Under the pieces are notes generated by a model. The model made no database searches, was not told the DNA's origin, and saw nothing but the letters and a program-made list of their open reading frames with translations. The position numbers and the translations under genes are program-made. This document shows positions 47,204 through 56,069 of a DNA stretch of 64,000 nucleotides, piece after piece; positions within the stretch are counted from its first letter, which is position 1; each line of letters begins with the position of its first letter. This stretch comes from Gordonia iterans (GTDB taxonomy: Bacteria > Actinomycetota > Actinomycetes > Mycobacteriales > Mycobacteriaceae). Location of the stretch: the NCBI RefSeq assembly GCF_002993285.1, contig NZ_CP027433.1, positions 2,542,001 to 2,606,000 on the forward strand, in the 5' to 3' direction.

Positions 47204-48198
47204 TCGGCGACGTGGCGCGGCAGTCCGGCATCAGCGCCCGGATGCTGCGCCACTACGACCGGATCGGCCTCGTGGTGCCGTCCCAACGGACGCCGAGCGG
47301 CTACCGCGAGTACTCCGGGGCCGACCTCGAACGACTCGTCCAGGTGGAGAGTCTGCGCACCCTGGGGCTGTCCCTCGCCGAGATCGGCGAGGCACTCGAG
47401 GAGCCGTCGTTCTCCCCCTCCGGGCTGCTGACGGACCTCGTCGAGCGAACGCGGCAGCGGATCGCCGACGAGGAGCGCCTCCTGAGCCGCCTGCTCGACG
47501 CGCAGGCCAGCGGACCCGCGGACTGGTCGCAACTGCTCCGGCTGGTTCCGCTGATCCGGGGAATCACCTCCGACCGACCGGACTCCCGGCAGCGGAGCGC
47601 GCTGGCGATGAACGACGACGACGCCGCCCACCTGGCGCGCCACCTCGCCGGAGCTCTGCTCGACGAGGCGGAGCCGAACGCTGCGGGCACGCTGGCCTGG
47701 GCGCTGCGACGGGCGGGCGACCGCGGCCTCGACGAGCTCTCCGCTGCCCTCGACTCCGACGACGCCGCGGTCCGCGCCCGGGCGGTGGCGGCGCTCGCCC
47801 GGATGGACTCGCCGCGGGCCACGGCGATCCTGCGGGCGGCGCTGGCGCATGCCGATCTCGGCGTCGCGCAGCGCGCGGCGCTCGCGACCGCGCCGCGCGG
47901 CATCGCCGATGCCGAGCCGATCCTCGTCGCGATGATCACCGCCGGCGAGCACGACGTCGACGCGGCCGAGGCGCTCGGGGCGCTGGCTCGCGCCACCGCC
48001 GCTGCCGACCGGATCGCGGGCTCGATCGTCGGCCTTCTCGACACACAGAACGATGCGCAGGCCCGGCTCCGGCTCACCCAGGCACTGGCCGAGCTGCGCT
48101 GCCCGGCCGCGACGGCCGCGCTGGAGCGGCTGTGCGACGACGACGATCCGAATGTGGCGCGCTCGGCGACCTACCTCGTGCGACTGCTCGGCGAATAG
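47197..48198 (+). CDS. MerR-family regulator with C-terminal HEAT repeats
   Basis: 333 residues from GTG 47197 (ribosome site GGGGAGG). MerR winged helix at residues 1-70 (IGDVARQSGISARMLRHYDRIGLV in parts DVARQSGISARMLRHYDRIG and SGYREYSGADLERL), coiled dimerisation helix to about 125, then HEAT-like helical repeats (about 145-333: AAVRARAVAALARMDSPRAT, DDDPNVARSATYLVRLLGE). The HEAT part replaces the usual effector domain, which suggests sensing through protein contact, perhaps with the HEAT protein before it. Effector and targets unknown. Confidence 0.85.
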   Translation: MLIGDVARQSGISARMLRHYDRIGLVVPSQRTPSGYREYSGADLERLVQVESLRTLGLSLAEIGEALEEPSFSPSGLLTDLVERTRQRIADEERLLSRLLDAQASGPADWSQLLRLVPLIRGITSDRPDSRQRSALAMNDDDAAHLARHLAGALLDEAEPNAAGTLAWALRRAGDRGLDELSAALDSDDAAVRARAVAALARMDSPRATAILRAALAHADLGVAQRAALATAPRGIADAEPILVAMITAGEHDVDAAEALGALARATAAADRIAGSIVGLLDTQNDAQARLRLTQALAELRCPAATAALERLCDDDDPNVARSATYLVRLLGE

Positions 48199-48221
48199 CA
48201 AGCCCGTCGTCGTCGCGCCGG

Positions 48222-49283
48222 TCAGTCCCCGACCCGCAGGATCCGATCGTCGTCCGGCGCCGGGCTGCCTCGCCCGTCGGTGTTGTTGGTCAGCACCCAC
48301 AGCGATCCGTCCGGCGCGACCACAGCATCCCGCAGGCGCCCGGCCCGGCCGGTCAGCGACTCGGTGGACGTCGCCGGATCGGCCGGCGGCACCCGGCGCA
48401 GCCGCTCCCCGCGCAGGTTCGCGATCACCACCTCGCCGTCGTGCACCGTGATCCCGCTCGGACTGGCGTCTCGCGTCGCCCACTGCTGCACCGGATCGAT
48501 GTAGCCGGGCCGTCGTCCGATCCCCTCGACCGTCGGCCAGCCGTAGTTGCCTCCGGGCCGGATCACATTGAGCTCGTCCCAGGTGTTCTGCCCGAACTCG
48601 GAGGCGAACATGGTGCCGTCCGGCGCCCATGTGAGGCCCTGAGCGTTGCGATGCCCGTAGCTGTACACATAGGAGTCTCCGAACGGGTTGTCTTGTGGCA
48701 CTTCACCTTCCGGCGTCATTCGCAGAATCTTCCCGCCGAGCGAATCCCGGTCCTGCGACGTCGACGGCTGCCCCGCATCACCGGTGGTGACGTACAGCAT
48801 CCCATCGGGCCCGAACGCGATGCGCCCGCCGTTGTGATTGGTCGCCGCCGGAATGCCGTCCAGCACGCGCTCCGGGGAGCCCAGGCTCAGAGCACCGGGC
48901 GCACCGTCGATGCGGAACCGGTCGATCCGGTTGTCCTCGTCGGAGGTGTAGTACGCGTACAGGTGGTCACCGCGGACTGCGAGTCCGAGTAGACCGCCTT
49001 CACCGATCGCCCGGACTTCTCCGATCCGTGCGATCTCGCGCTGCCGCCCTTCGGAGTCGATCTCCACGATCCGCCCGGAGTCTCGCTCGCTCACCAGTGG
49101 AATGGACCGGTGAAACACGATCGACCACGGCGCGTCCAGACCGGAGGCGACGACGTCGTACGCCGACTCTCCCGATCGCACCGGAACCGAAGCCCGGGGT
49201 CCGTCGCCGGAATCGGTCCCGCAAGCCACCAGTGCTGCTGCCAGGATCGCCCCGGCCACCGCCACAGCCGTTCGACGAGGCAT
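48222..49283 (-). CDS. Lipoprotein of the PQQ-type sugar (aldose) dehydrogenase family
   Basis: 353 residues. Lipobox LVAC (Cys21), then a six-bladed beta-propeller of the GSDH/soluble glucose dehydrogenase type: LDAPWSIVF, GEGGLLGLAV, TNHNGGRIAFGPDGMLYVTTGDAG (seen as NHNGGRIAFGPDGMLYV) and SYGHRNAQGLTWAPDG. The catalytic histidine of the family is in the HNGG or RNAQG region. PQQ is not made by most actinobacteria, so cofactor use is uncertain. Surface-anchored sugar oxidation is the likely role. Confidence 0.87.
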   Translation of the reverse strand: MPRRTAVAVAGAILAAALVACGTDSGDGPRASVPVRSGESAYDVVASGLDAPWSIVFHRSIPLVSERDSGRIVEIDSEGRQREIARIGEVRAIGEGGLLGLAVRGDHLYAYYTSDEDNRIDRFRIDGAPGALSLGSPERVLDGIPAATNHNGGRIAFGPDGMLYVTTGDAGQPSTSQDRDSLGGKILRMTPEGEVPQDNPFGDSYVYSYGHRNAQGLTWAPDGTMFASEFGQNTWDELNVIRPGGNYGWPTVEGIGRRPGYIDPVQQWATRDASPSGITVHDGEVVIANLRGERLRRVPPADPATSTESLTGRAGRLRDAVVAPDGSLWVLTNNTDGRGSPAPDDDRILRVGD

Positions 49284-49326
49284 CGCACTCCTCCCCGGCG
49301 GCGCTTCATCGCGCCGCGCACAGACT

Positions 49327-49341
49327 GTCCCAATCTGGGAC
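49327..49341. promoter_or_regulatory. Palindrome upstream of the Baeyer-Villiger monooxygenase gene
   Basis: GTCCCA (49327-49332), ATC spacer, TGGGAC (49336-49341): a perfect inverted repeat 65 bases before the monooxygenase start. A second symmetrical word, TTGTG-ATCCA-CACAA, follows near 49376-49390. They could be operators for the AcoR-like activator encoded at 52406. No experimental motif is matched. Confidence 0.35.
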
Positions 49342-49406
49342 GGTCATCGATGTCGTAGACCACAACACTTCCTGATTGTGATCCACACAACAAGAAGGGT
49401 TCTTTC

Positions 49407-51056
49407 ATGACCGTCACCGACACCGCCCCGGCCACCTCGGCAGGCGAAGCAACACGCACCCTCGACGCACTGGTGATCGGCGCCGGCGTCGCCGGCCTCT
49501 ACCAGGTCTATCAGCTCCGCGAACTCGGCTTGAACGTCGGCGGATACGACGCTGCCGACGATGTCGGCGGGACCTGGTACTGGAACCGGTATCCCGGCGC
49601 CCGCTTCGACTCCGAAAGCTACATCTACCAGTACCTCTTCGACGAGGAGCTCTACAAGGGGTGGACCTGGAGCCAGCGCTTTCCGGGCCAGCCGGAGATC
49701 GAGCGATGGCTGCAGTACGTCACCGACCGGCTCGACCTCCGCAAGGACTTCACTTTCGGAACTCGGGTCGAATCCGCCGTCTTCGACGAGGACTCGGGAC
49801 GATGGACGGTCACCACCGACACCGGAGAAGTGATCGACACGCGCCTGCTGGTGACCTGTGCGGGCATGCTGTCGGCGCCGCTGACCGACGTGTTCGAAGG
49901 GCAGAGCTCCTTCCGGGGCCAGATCGTCCACACGTCACGCTGGCCGAAGGACGGCGTCGACTTCGCGGGCAAGCGCGTCGGCGTGATCGGGACCGGCGCG
50001 ACCGGTATCCAGGTGATCCAGACGATCGCCCCCGAGGTCGGCCACATGAAGGTCTTCATCCGTAAGCCCCAGTACACGGTGCCGATGAAGAATCCCGACT
50101 ACGGTCCGGAGGAGCACGCCTGGTACCACGGCCGTTTCGAAGAGCTCCGGTCGGTCCTTCCGCACACCTTCAGCGGCTTCGAGTACGACTTCGACCACGT
50201 CTGGAGTGAGCTCACCCCGGAACGGCGCCACGAGATCCTCGAAGAGATCTGGCAGGACGGCTCGCTCAAGCTCTGGCTGGCGTCGTTCTCGGAGATGTTC
50301 TACGAGCAAGAGGTCAGCGATGAGATCTCGCAGTTCGTGCGCGGAAAGATCGAAGCCCGACTGAGCGATCCCGATCTCATCGAGTTGCTCGTTCCCAAGC
50401 CCGGCGAGTACGGCTTCGGCACGCACCGGGTTCCCTTGGAGCGCGGATACTACGAGGCTTATCACCGGGACAACGTCGAAGCGGTCGGCGTCCGCGACAA
50501 CTCGATCGCTCGCATCGTTCCCGAGGGGATCGAGCAGGAGGACGGCACCGTCCACGAGGTCGACGTCATCGTCATGGCCACGGGTTTCGACGCCGGGACG
50601 GGCTCGCTGACGAGGATCGACATCCGCGGCCGGGACGGTCGCTCGCTCTCCGACGAATGGAGCGAAGAGATCCGCAGCACCATGGGTCTGATGATCGAGG
50701 GATACCCCAACCTCCTGAACACCGGCATCCCGCTCGCGCCGTCTGCGGCCCTGTGCAACATGACGACTTGCCTGCAGCAGCAGACCGAGTGGATCACGGG
50801 CATCGTCAAGCACATGGCGGACACCGGGACGACCGTCGTGGAGCCGACGGCCGAAGGCGAACAGAGCTGGGTCGACCACCACGACCAGGTGGCCGATGAG
50901 ACTCTCGTTTCGAAGACCAACTCCTGGTACAACGGCGCCAACGTGCCGGGCAAACCGACGGGCCGGGTGCTCTCGTACATCGGCGGGGTCGGCGCCTACC
51001 GGGAGGAATGTGCAAAAGAGGCCGCGGCGGGGTACCCGCGTTTCATCTTCAACTGA
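49407..51056 (+). CDS. Type I Baeyer-Villiger monooxygenase
   Basis: 549 residues. Two Rossmann motifs: GAGVAG (25-30, FAD) and GVIGTGATGIQ (NADPH), with the diagnostic fingerprint FRGQIVHTSRWP between them (Phe169 to Trp179; FxGxxxHxxxW). It inserts oxygen next to a ketone carbonyl, giving an ester. Followed at 65 bases by an alpha/beta hydrolase that could cleave the ester and by an AcoR-like regulator; the set resembles the acetone/ketone route described in Gordonia (acmA/acmB), but the ketone used is not shown. ATG after AAGAAGGG. Confidence 0.92.
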   Translation: MTVTDTAPATSAGEATRTLDALVIGAGVAGLYQVYQLRELGLNVGGYDAADDVGGTWYWNRYPGARFDSESYIYQYLFDEELYKGWTWSQRFPGQPEIERWLQYVTDRLDLRKDFTFGTRVESAVFDEDSGRWTVTTDTGEVIDTRLLVTCAGMLSAPLTDVFEGQSSFRGQIVHTSRWPKDGVDFAGKRVGVIGTGATGIQVIQTIAPEVGHMKVFIRKPQYTVPMKNPDYGPEEHAWYHGRFEELRSVLPHTFSGFEYDFDHVWSELTPERRHEILEEIWQDGSLKLWLASFSEMFYEQEVSDEISQFVRGKIEARLSDPDLIELLVPKPGEYGFGTHRVPLERGYYEAYHRDNVEAVGVRDNSIARIVPEGIEQEDGTVHEVDVIVMATGFDAGTGSLTRIDIRGRDGRSLSDEWSEEIRSTMGLMIEGYPNLLNTGIPLAPSAALCNMTTCLQQQTEWITGIVKHMADTGTTVVEPTAEGEQSWVDHHDQVADETLVSKTNSWYNGANVPGKPTGRVLSYIGGVGAYREECAKEAAAGYPRFIFN

Positions 51057-51121
51057 GCGCACCCGCCCTCAGACGAACCCCAGCGAGACTCACGACCACA
51101 GACACCAGGAGGTCAGCCGTC

Positions 51122-52186
51122 ATGGCTATCACCAATCAGTACTACACCCACGAGTTCCACGGCGACTACGAACTCATCAGCATCGGCGAACTCGCACTGG
51201 AGGAGGGCGGCGTGATTCCCGACTGCCACCTGGCAGTCGCCACCTTCGGCACCATCAACGATGCCAAGGACAACGCCATTCTGATTCCTACTTGGTACTC
51301 GGGCACGCACCAGGTCTGGCGAGACGTGTACATCGGCCCGGATCACGCGCTGAACCCGGACGAGTACTTCATCATCTGCGTCGACCAGATCGGCAGCGGT
51401 CTGTCCACCTCACCGCACAACGCCGACGGACCGAACGCCGCGATCTCGATGTCGAAGTTCCCGCGCGTCCGGATCGGGGACAACGTCGTCGCCCAGGAGC
51501 GGCTGCTGCGCGAGCACTTCGGCATCGACACGCTGGCCCTGGTGGTCGGCGGATCGATGGGCGCGCAGCAGACCTATGAGTGGGCGGTCCGCTTCCCGGA
51601 CAAAGTGCTTCGCGCCGCACCGATCGCCGGCACCGCCCGCAACACCCCCGACGACTACCTCATCGCCGAGGTGATGCGTGAGGTCACCGTGTCCGACCCG
51701 GGCTTTGCCGACGGAGAGTACGCGTCGAACGCCGACGTGACCGACGGCCTAACCCGGCAGGCGCACGTGTGGGCGATCAAGGGCTTCTCCCCCGACTTCT
51801 GGAATCAGGAGGTCTGGCGCGCCCTCGACTTCGATTCCAAGGAAGCCTTTCTGGCCGGCTTCCTGGAACCGTACTTCACGGCCATGGATCCGAACGACCT
51901 GCTGACCCAGTCGTGGGCGTGGCAGCGCGGGGACGTCTCCCGGCACACCGACGGCGATCTGGCCGCGGCCCTGGGGCGCATCACCGCCAAGACCTTCGTC
52001 ATGCCGATCGACCTGGACCAGCTCTTCCCGCCGGCCGATTGTGCGGCCGAGCAGCGATTGATACCGCACAGCGAGTTCCGCGTCATCAACGACGTCCTCG
52101 GGCACCTCGGCCTGTTCGGTGTGGCGCCGACCTACATCCAGCAGGTAGACAAGCACCTCGGCGAACTTCTCGCCATCGAGGTCTGA
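51122..52186 (+). CDS. Alpha/beta hydrolase of the MetX (acyltransferase-like) family
   Basis: 354 residues. The nucleophile elbow is VVGGSMGAQQTYEW (Ser145); the aspartate is probably in PIDLDQLFPP and the histidine in VLGHLGLFG. The fold is that of homoserine O-acetyltransferase, but the usual MetX context is missing and it directly follows the Baeyer-Villiger enzyme, so ester hydrolysis or acyl transfer in ketone breakdown is a better guess. ATG 51122 after CAGGAGG. A 10-bp hairpin stands 44 bases after the stop. Confidence 0.83.
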   Translation: MAITNQYYTHEFHGDYELISIGELALEEGGVIPDCHLAVATFGTINDAKDNAILIPTWYSGTHQVWRDVYIGPDHALNPDEYFIICVDQIGSGLSTSPHNADGPNAAISMSKFPRVRIGDNVVAQERLLREHFGIDTLALVVGGSMGAQQTYEWAVRFPDKVLRAAPIAGTARNTPDDYLIAEVMREVTVSDPGFADGEYASNADVTDGLTRQAHVWAIKGFSPDFWNQEVWRALDFDSKEAFLAGFLEPYFTAMDPNDLLTQSWAWQRGDVSRHTDGDLAAALGRITAKTFVMPIDLDQLFPPADCAAEQRLIPHSEFRVINDVLGHLGLFGVAPTYIQQVDKHLGELLAIEV

Positions 52187-52229
52187 TCCGCCGATTCGGC
52201 GCACTGAGACCCGGCGGCCGCGGGCTCGG

Positions 52230-52256
52230 GCCGAACACCACCGACGGGTGTTCGGC
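52230..52256 (+). terminator. Hairpin after the hydrolase gene
   Basis: GCCGAACACC (52230-52239) pairs perfectly with GGTGTTCGGC (52247-52256) around a 7-base loop; no T-run. A separate 12-base palindrome GTCCGATCGGAC follows, before the regulator gene, and might be an operator. Confidence 0.6.
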
Positions 52257-52405
52257 ACGGCCCGTGGCCCCTGTCCGATCGGACGGGTGGCATACCTGCC
52301 CGTTCGAGGGGGATCCCGGGCGCGTCGGCGCCTCCAATCGAGATGCACCTGGACAGCGCACCCATTGTGCGGACACTGGATCCTGGGGCGAGGAGAGCGA
52401 GTGAG

Positions 52406-54130
52406 ATGAGTACACCCACCCCGACCGAGAAGCCCTCGGACCCCTGCCTGCCCGCATACGTCGAGCAGTCGTGGAACCGATCCCGTGAAGCGGGCCTGGC
52501 GCCGGATCGCGTGGTCACGCAATACGAGCACGTCGCCGACCTGGACTTTCAGCGCCGGCTCGTGCAGTGCGCCTCGCCGGTACTCGACCGGCTCCAGCAG
52601 GACCTGGGCGGGATGCCGCTCAGTGTCGCGCTCACCGACGAGCACGCACGCGTGATCCTCCGGCGTGACAGCGACCACCGGCTGGCCAGGCTTCTCGATT
52701 CAGCCTATTTCGCCCCGGGGTTCGACTATTCCGAGGAACGGGTCGGCACCAACGGCGTCGGCACGGCGATCGAATCCGGCATGCCGGTGTACATCGACGG
52801 CGTCCAGCATTTCAACGAAGGAATCCGCGCGTTCACCTGTGCGGGAGCGCCGGTCCACGATCCGGTGACCGGTCGGCTCGAAGGCATCGTCGACATCAGC
52901 TGCCTCGCCCGTCACGCGAACCCGATGATGCGCCAGCTGGTCGCCGGTGCGGCGCGCGACATCGAATCCGAGCTGAGCTCACGGGGATCGGCGAAGCAAC
53001 GGGCCGTTCTGGCGGCTTTCATCGCGGCCTGCCGTCGACGCTCCGGCGCGGTGTACTCCCTCAGCTGTGGCGTGTTCATGTCCAACACCAGCGGCACTCC
53101 ACTGCTCGACCCCGTCGACGAGGCCTTCCTCCGCGAGGAGGCGCAGTCCATGCTCGCGCCGTCGTCTCTGGACCGATTCGCCTTGGTCCTGCCGTCCGGC
53201 CAGAGCATCGAGGTGCGTCGCACCCATGTGGAGGAACACGGCGACCCCGCCGGCGTGGTGCTGGAAGTGGAGCCTTCTCCTGCCGGCTCGGTCACCGCGA
53301 TCTCCGTCGGACGCCGCGCTCCGTCGTTGCCGGGCGCCGTGGGCGGATCCCCGCAATGGTCCCGATGCCGCACGGCGCTCGCCGCGCTCGCCTCCTCGAG
53401 CACCAACACGCTGCTCGTCGGCGAGGAAGGCACGGGGCGGGTGACGCTGGCGCGCGGGGCTCATCTCAACAAGAACCCGCAAGCGCCCTGCGCGGTGGTC
53501 GACTGCGCATCGCCGACCGCCGTGACGGCCGTGACTGAAGCTTTGCGATCCGGGGCCACCACGATCATCCTTCGCGGGATCGACGACCTCACCCCGCACG
53601 ACGACGGACTGATCGCCGGCATGATCGGCGACGATCAACACGGGTATCCGGCCCGGTGGATCGTGGCCACCGCACGCGCAGGCAATGACGCCCTGCTCGA
53701 ATCCACCCTGGTGCCGGTCCTGGAACGCACCGTGGAAGTGCCCGCGCTGCGGCACCACCCGGACGACATCCCGGACATCGCCGAGATGCATCTCGCCCAG
53801 CTGGCGCCCCAGCGCAGTGTGGTGCTCAGCGACGGTCTCGTGCGCGCTCTGAAGAAGTATCCGTGGCCGGGCAACGTGACCGAGCTCGTGCACACGCTAC
53901 GGCAGGCGCTGCGCGCGAATCTGACCGGCGCACTCGACGTCGGCGATCTCCCACCGTCGGTGCACTCGGTGCCGAAGAGGATGATGACCGCGCTCGAGAC
54001 CGCCGAGCGGGACACCATCGTGAAAGCTCTTCAGGAGCACGGTGGCAATCGCGCCAAGGCAGCACGCGTCCTCGGCATCGCCCGGTCGTCCCTGTACCGG
54101 AAGATCGACACCTACGGGATCAGCCTGTAG
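52406..54130 (+). CDS. AcoR/MimR-like GAF-AAA-Fis regulator without sigma-54 motif
   Basis: 574 residues. N-terminal GAF-like sensor (about 55-200, with YSEERVGTNGVGTAIESG and GAPVHDPVTGRLEG), a reduced AAA region (about 310-490), and a Fis-type helix-turn-helix at the end (HGGNRAKAARVLGIARSSLYRK). The AAA region is degenerate: Walker A reads GEEGTGRVTLAR with Arg for Lys, and the GAFTGA sigma-54 contact motif is absent, which fits actinobacteria having no sigma-54. It probably activates the preceding ketone genes in response to the substrate, as MimR does for its monooxygenase operon in mycobacteria. ATG after GAGGAGAG. Confidence 0.86.
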   Translation: MSTPTPTEKPSDPCLPAYVEQSWNRSREAGLAPDRVVTQYEHVADLDFQRRLVQCASPVLDRLQQDLGGMPLSVALTDEHARVILRRDSDHRLARLLDSAYFAPGFDYSEERVGTNGVGTAIESGMPVYIDGVQHFNEGIRAFTCAGAPVHDPVTGRLEGIVDISCLARHANPMMRQLVAGAARDIESELSSRGSAKQRAVLAAFIAACRRRSGAVYSLSCGVFMSNTSGTPLLDPVDEAFLREEAQSMLAPSSLDRFALVLPSGQSIEVRRTHVEEHGDPAGVVLEVEPSPAGSVTAISVGRRAPSLPGAVGGSPQWSRCRTALAALASSSTNTLLVGEEGTGRVTLARGAHLNKNPQAPCAVVDCASPTAVTAVTEALRSGATTIILRGIDDLTPHDDGLIAGMIGDDQHGYPARWIVATARAGNDALLESTLVPVLERTVEVPALRHHPDDIPDIAEMHLAQLAPQRSVVLSDGLVRALKKYPWPGNVTELVHTLRQALRANLTGALDVGDLPPSVHSVPKRMMTALETAERDTIVKALQEHGGNRAKAARVLGIARSSLYRKIDTYGISL

Positions 54131-54188
54131 GCCCCGATTCGCGGATCTCGACTGCGCTCGATCGGCCCGGCCCGTAGCGTCGAAGGCC

Positions 54189-55364
54189 ATGGGCCCACTA
54201 CGCGCACTCCCCCCGGACACCTGGAACGACGGCCCCACTCTCGCCGACCTGGCGCAGTCGGCGGCGAGCGCGCTCGGCTTCGGCGACATGCGCCCGCTGC
54301 CGGTCCCCGACAGCCATACGGTCGTCATCCTGATGATCGACGGGCTCGGAGACCTTCTGCTGCAAGAACATTCGGTGTTCGCTCCCGCCCTGTTCCGGCA
54401 CCGCGCCCTCTCGATGTGCGCAGGATTCCCCTCGACGACGGCTACCAGTCTCACCAGCCTCGGTACCGGGCTCTGCGCCGGCGAGCACGGGATCATCGGA
54501 TACAGCTTCGCACCACGGGACCTCGACCCGTCCGTCGCCCACACGCTCAACGCCCTGCGATGGACACTGGACGCGGCCGACGGACCCAGTGCGTATCAGG
54601 TGTTCCCGCCCCATGAGGTGCAGCCGTCGCCCACCGCGTTCGACGAGCTCACGCACTCCGGAGTCGGCGTCACCGCGCTGATGCCGGGCGCCTTCCAGGG
54701 GTCCGGACTGACTCAGGCCGCCTACGGCAATCCGGCGGACTACCGGGATGCGTCCTCCATCGACGACGTGCGGCGCGGACTGACCGAGGCGATCGCCGAG
54801 GGTGATCGCGGGCCGCGCCTGATCTACGGATATCTGCCCGACCTCGATGCCGCCGGGCACCTGTGGGGACCGGGAACTCCCGAGTGGCGCGAACGGCTCC
54901 GCGCCGTGGACGAGGCGGTCCGCGACGTCGTCGAGACCCTGGTTCCCGGCGCCACCTTGCTGGTGACCGGCGATCACGGCATGATCACCGCGGGCCGGCG
55001 GATCGACGTCGAACGTTCGCCTGAGCTCACCGCCGAGGTGCGTGCCGTCGCGGGCGAACCACGAGTCCGCCAGGTGTACGCCGACCCGGGCGCGGCCGAG
55101 CGGGTCGCGCAGCGCTGGACCGAGACGCTCGGTGACGATGCGCGGGTGGCGACCAGGGACCAGGTGATCGATGAGCACTGGTTCGGACCGCGGCCGGCCG
55201 CCCACGTCGCCGAGCGGATCGGCGACGTGATGGCCGTCGGACAGCGCGACGTGCTGCTCACCCGGGAGCTCGCCGAGCCCTTCGAGACCCGCATGCCCGG
55301 CCACCACGGCGGGTGGACCGCCGCCGAGATGCTGGTGCCCCTGGTGGTCACGACCGGCGGCTGA
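54189..55364 (+). CDS. Alkaline-phosphatase-superfamily phosphodiesterase/nucleotide pyrophosphatase
   Basis: 391 residues of the NPP-like alkaline phosphatase superfamily: metal ligand in LMIDGLGDLLL, nucleophile segment GFPSTTATSLTSLGTG (Thr), GYLPDLDAAGHLWGPG and VTGDHGM. It cleaves phosphodiesters or nucleotide pyrophosphates; no signal peptide is evident, so the protein is probably cytoplasmic. TAGCGT ends 8 bases before ATG 54189. Downstream of the regulator gene but probably a separate unit. Confidence 0.87.
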   Translation: MGPLRALPPDTWNDGPTLADLAQSAASALGFGDMRPLPVPDSHTVVILMIDGLGDLLLQEHSVFAPALFRHRALSMCAGFPSTTATSLTSLGTGLCAGEHGIIGYSFAPRDLDPSVAHTLNALRWTLDAADGPSAYQVFPPHEVQPSPTAFDELTHSGVGVTALMPGAFQGSGLTQAAYGNPADYRDASSIDDVRRGLTEAIAEGDRGPRLIYGYLPDLDAAGHLWGPGTPEWRERLRAVDEAVRDVVETLVPGATLLVTGDHGMITAGRRIDVERSPELTAEVRAVAGEPRVRQVYADPGAAERVAQRWTETLGDDARVATRDQVIDEHWFGPRPAAHVAERIGDVMAVGQRDVLLTRELAEPFETRMPGHHGGWTAAEMLVPLVVTTGG

Positions 55365-55413
55365 TCCGCCGATCCCCGACGTGCGTCCCGAGCGGGTTCT
55401 ACACTCGACGTCC

Positions 55414-56052
55414 ATGACGGCCGAGCCCGAACCCAGCACGCGCGGCCTGCAGACCACCGAGGGCTTGCGGCGCTTGGTCGCCTTCACCGACGCGGTGGTC
55501 GCCATCGCCCTGACTCTGCTGGTGCTGCCCCTCACCGATCTGGCCAGCGACAGCCCGGAGGAACGGACCCTCGGCTCGTTCTTCGACGATCACCAGGACA
55601 TCCTCATCGCCTTCGCCGTCTCGTTCGCGGTGATCTGGGTGCTGTGGCGGCATCATCACCAGTTGATCGAGTACTTCCGGTGCTACGACTCGCCGCTGGT
55701 GTTCATGCACTTCCTCTGGCTGTTCACCATCGTCCTGATGCCGTTCTCGACCGCGTTGATCGGCACCTCGATGACCCGGGCCAACACCCTGTACATCGGC
55801 GTGCTGTGGGTCTCGGTGTTCCTGCTCGGCGCGATGCGGTACTGGGGCATCCACCACCCGGACCTGCTGGAGCCGGGGGCCCCGCGCCGCGACCTCCAGG
55901 TGGTCGGCATCGACTACAGCTCGATCATCCTGCTGTCGGTGGCGCTGCTGATCAGCGCCGTCTGGCCGGAGACCGGCCAGTGGCCGCTGCTGCTGTTGTT
56001 GCTGGAACGCCCGTTCGGACAGCTCCGCGCCCGACTCCGCAGGACGGCCTGA
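55414..56052 (+). CDS. TMEM175/DUF1211-family potassium-channel-like protein
   Basis: 212 residues with about six membrane helices. The family pore motif in the first helix, RLVAFTDAVVAIALTLLVLP (normally FSDAVFAIAITLLVLEI), and the following segment WVLWRHHHQLIEYF mark it as a bacterial TMEM175-like channel. In bacteria these pass K+. ATG 55414 has TACACT 8 bases upstream and no ribosome site, so leaderless initiation is likely; GTG at 55381 is an alternative. Confidence 0.87.
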   Translation: MTAEPEPSTRGLQTTEGLRRLVAFTDAVVAIALTLLVLPLTDLASDSPEERTLGSFFDDHQDILIAFAVSFAVIWVLWRHHHQLIEYFRCYDSPLVFMHFLWLFTIVLMPFSTALIGTSMTRANTLYIGVLWVSVFLLGAMRYWGIHHPDLLEPGAPRRDLQVVGIDYSSIILLSVALLISAVWPETGQWPLLLLLLERPFGQLRARLRRTA

Positions 56053-56069
56053 TCGACGACCGCAGGAGC

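Noticed and set aside
51122-52186. Annotation of the hydrolase as homoserine O-acetyltransferase (metX)
   Set aside because: Fold matches, but there is no metY neighbour and it sits with a Baeyer-Villiger enzyme. The specific name is withheld.
52273-52284. GTCCGATCGGAC palindrome as a shared operator with 49327-49341
   Set aside because: The half-sites are alike (GTCC/GGAC) but the spacing differs (4 versus 7 bases), so a common binding site is not supported.
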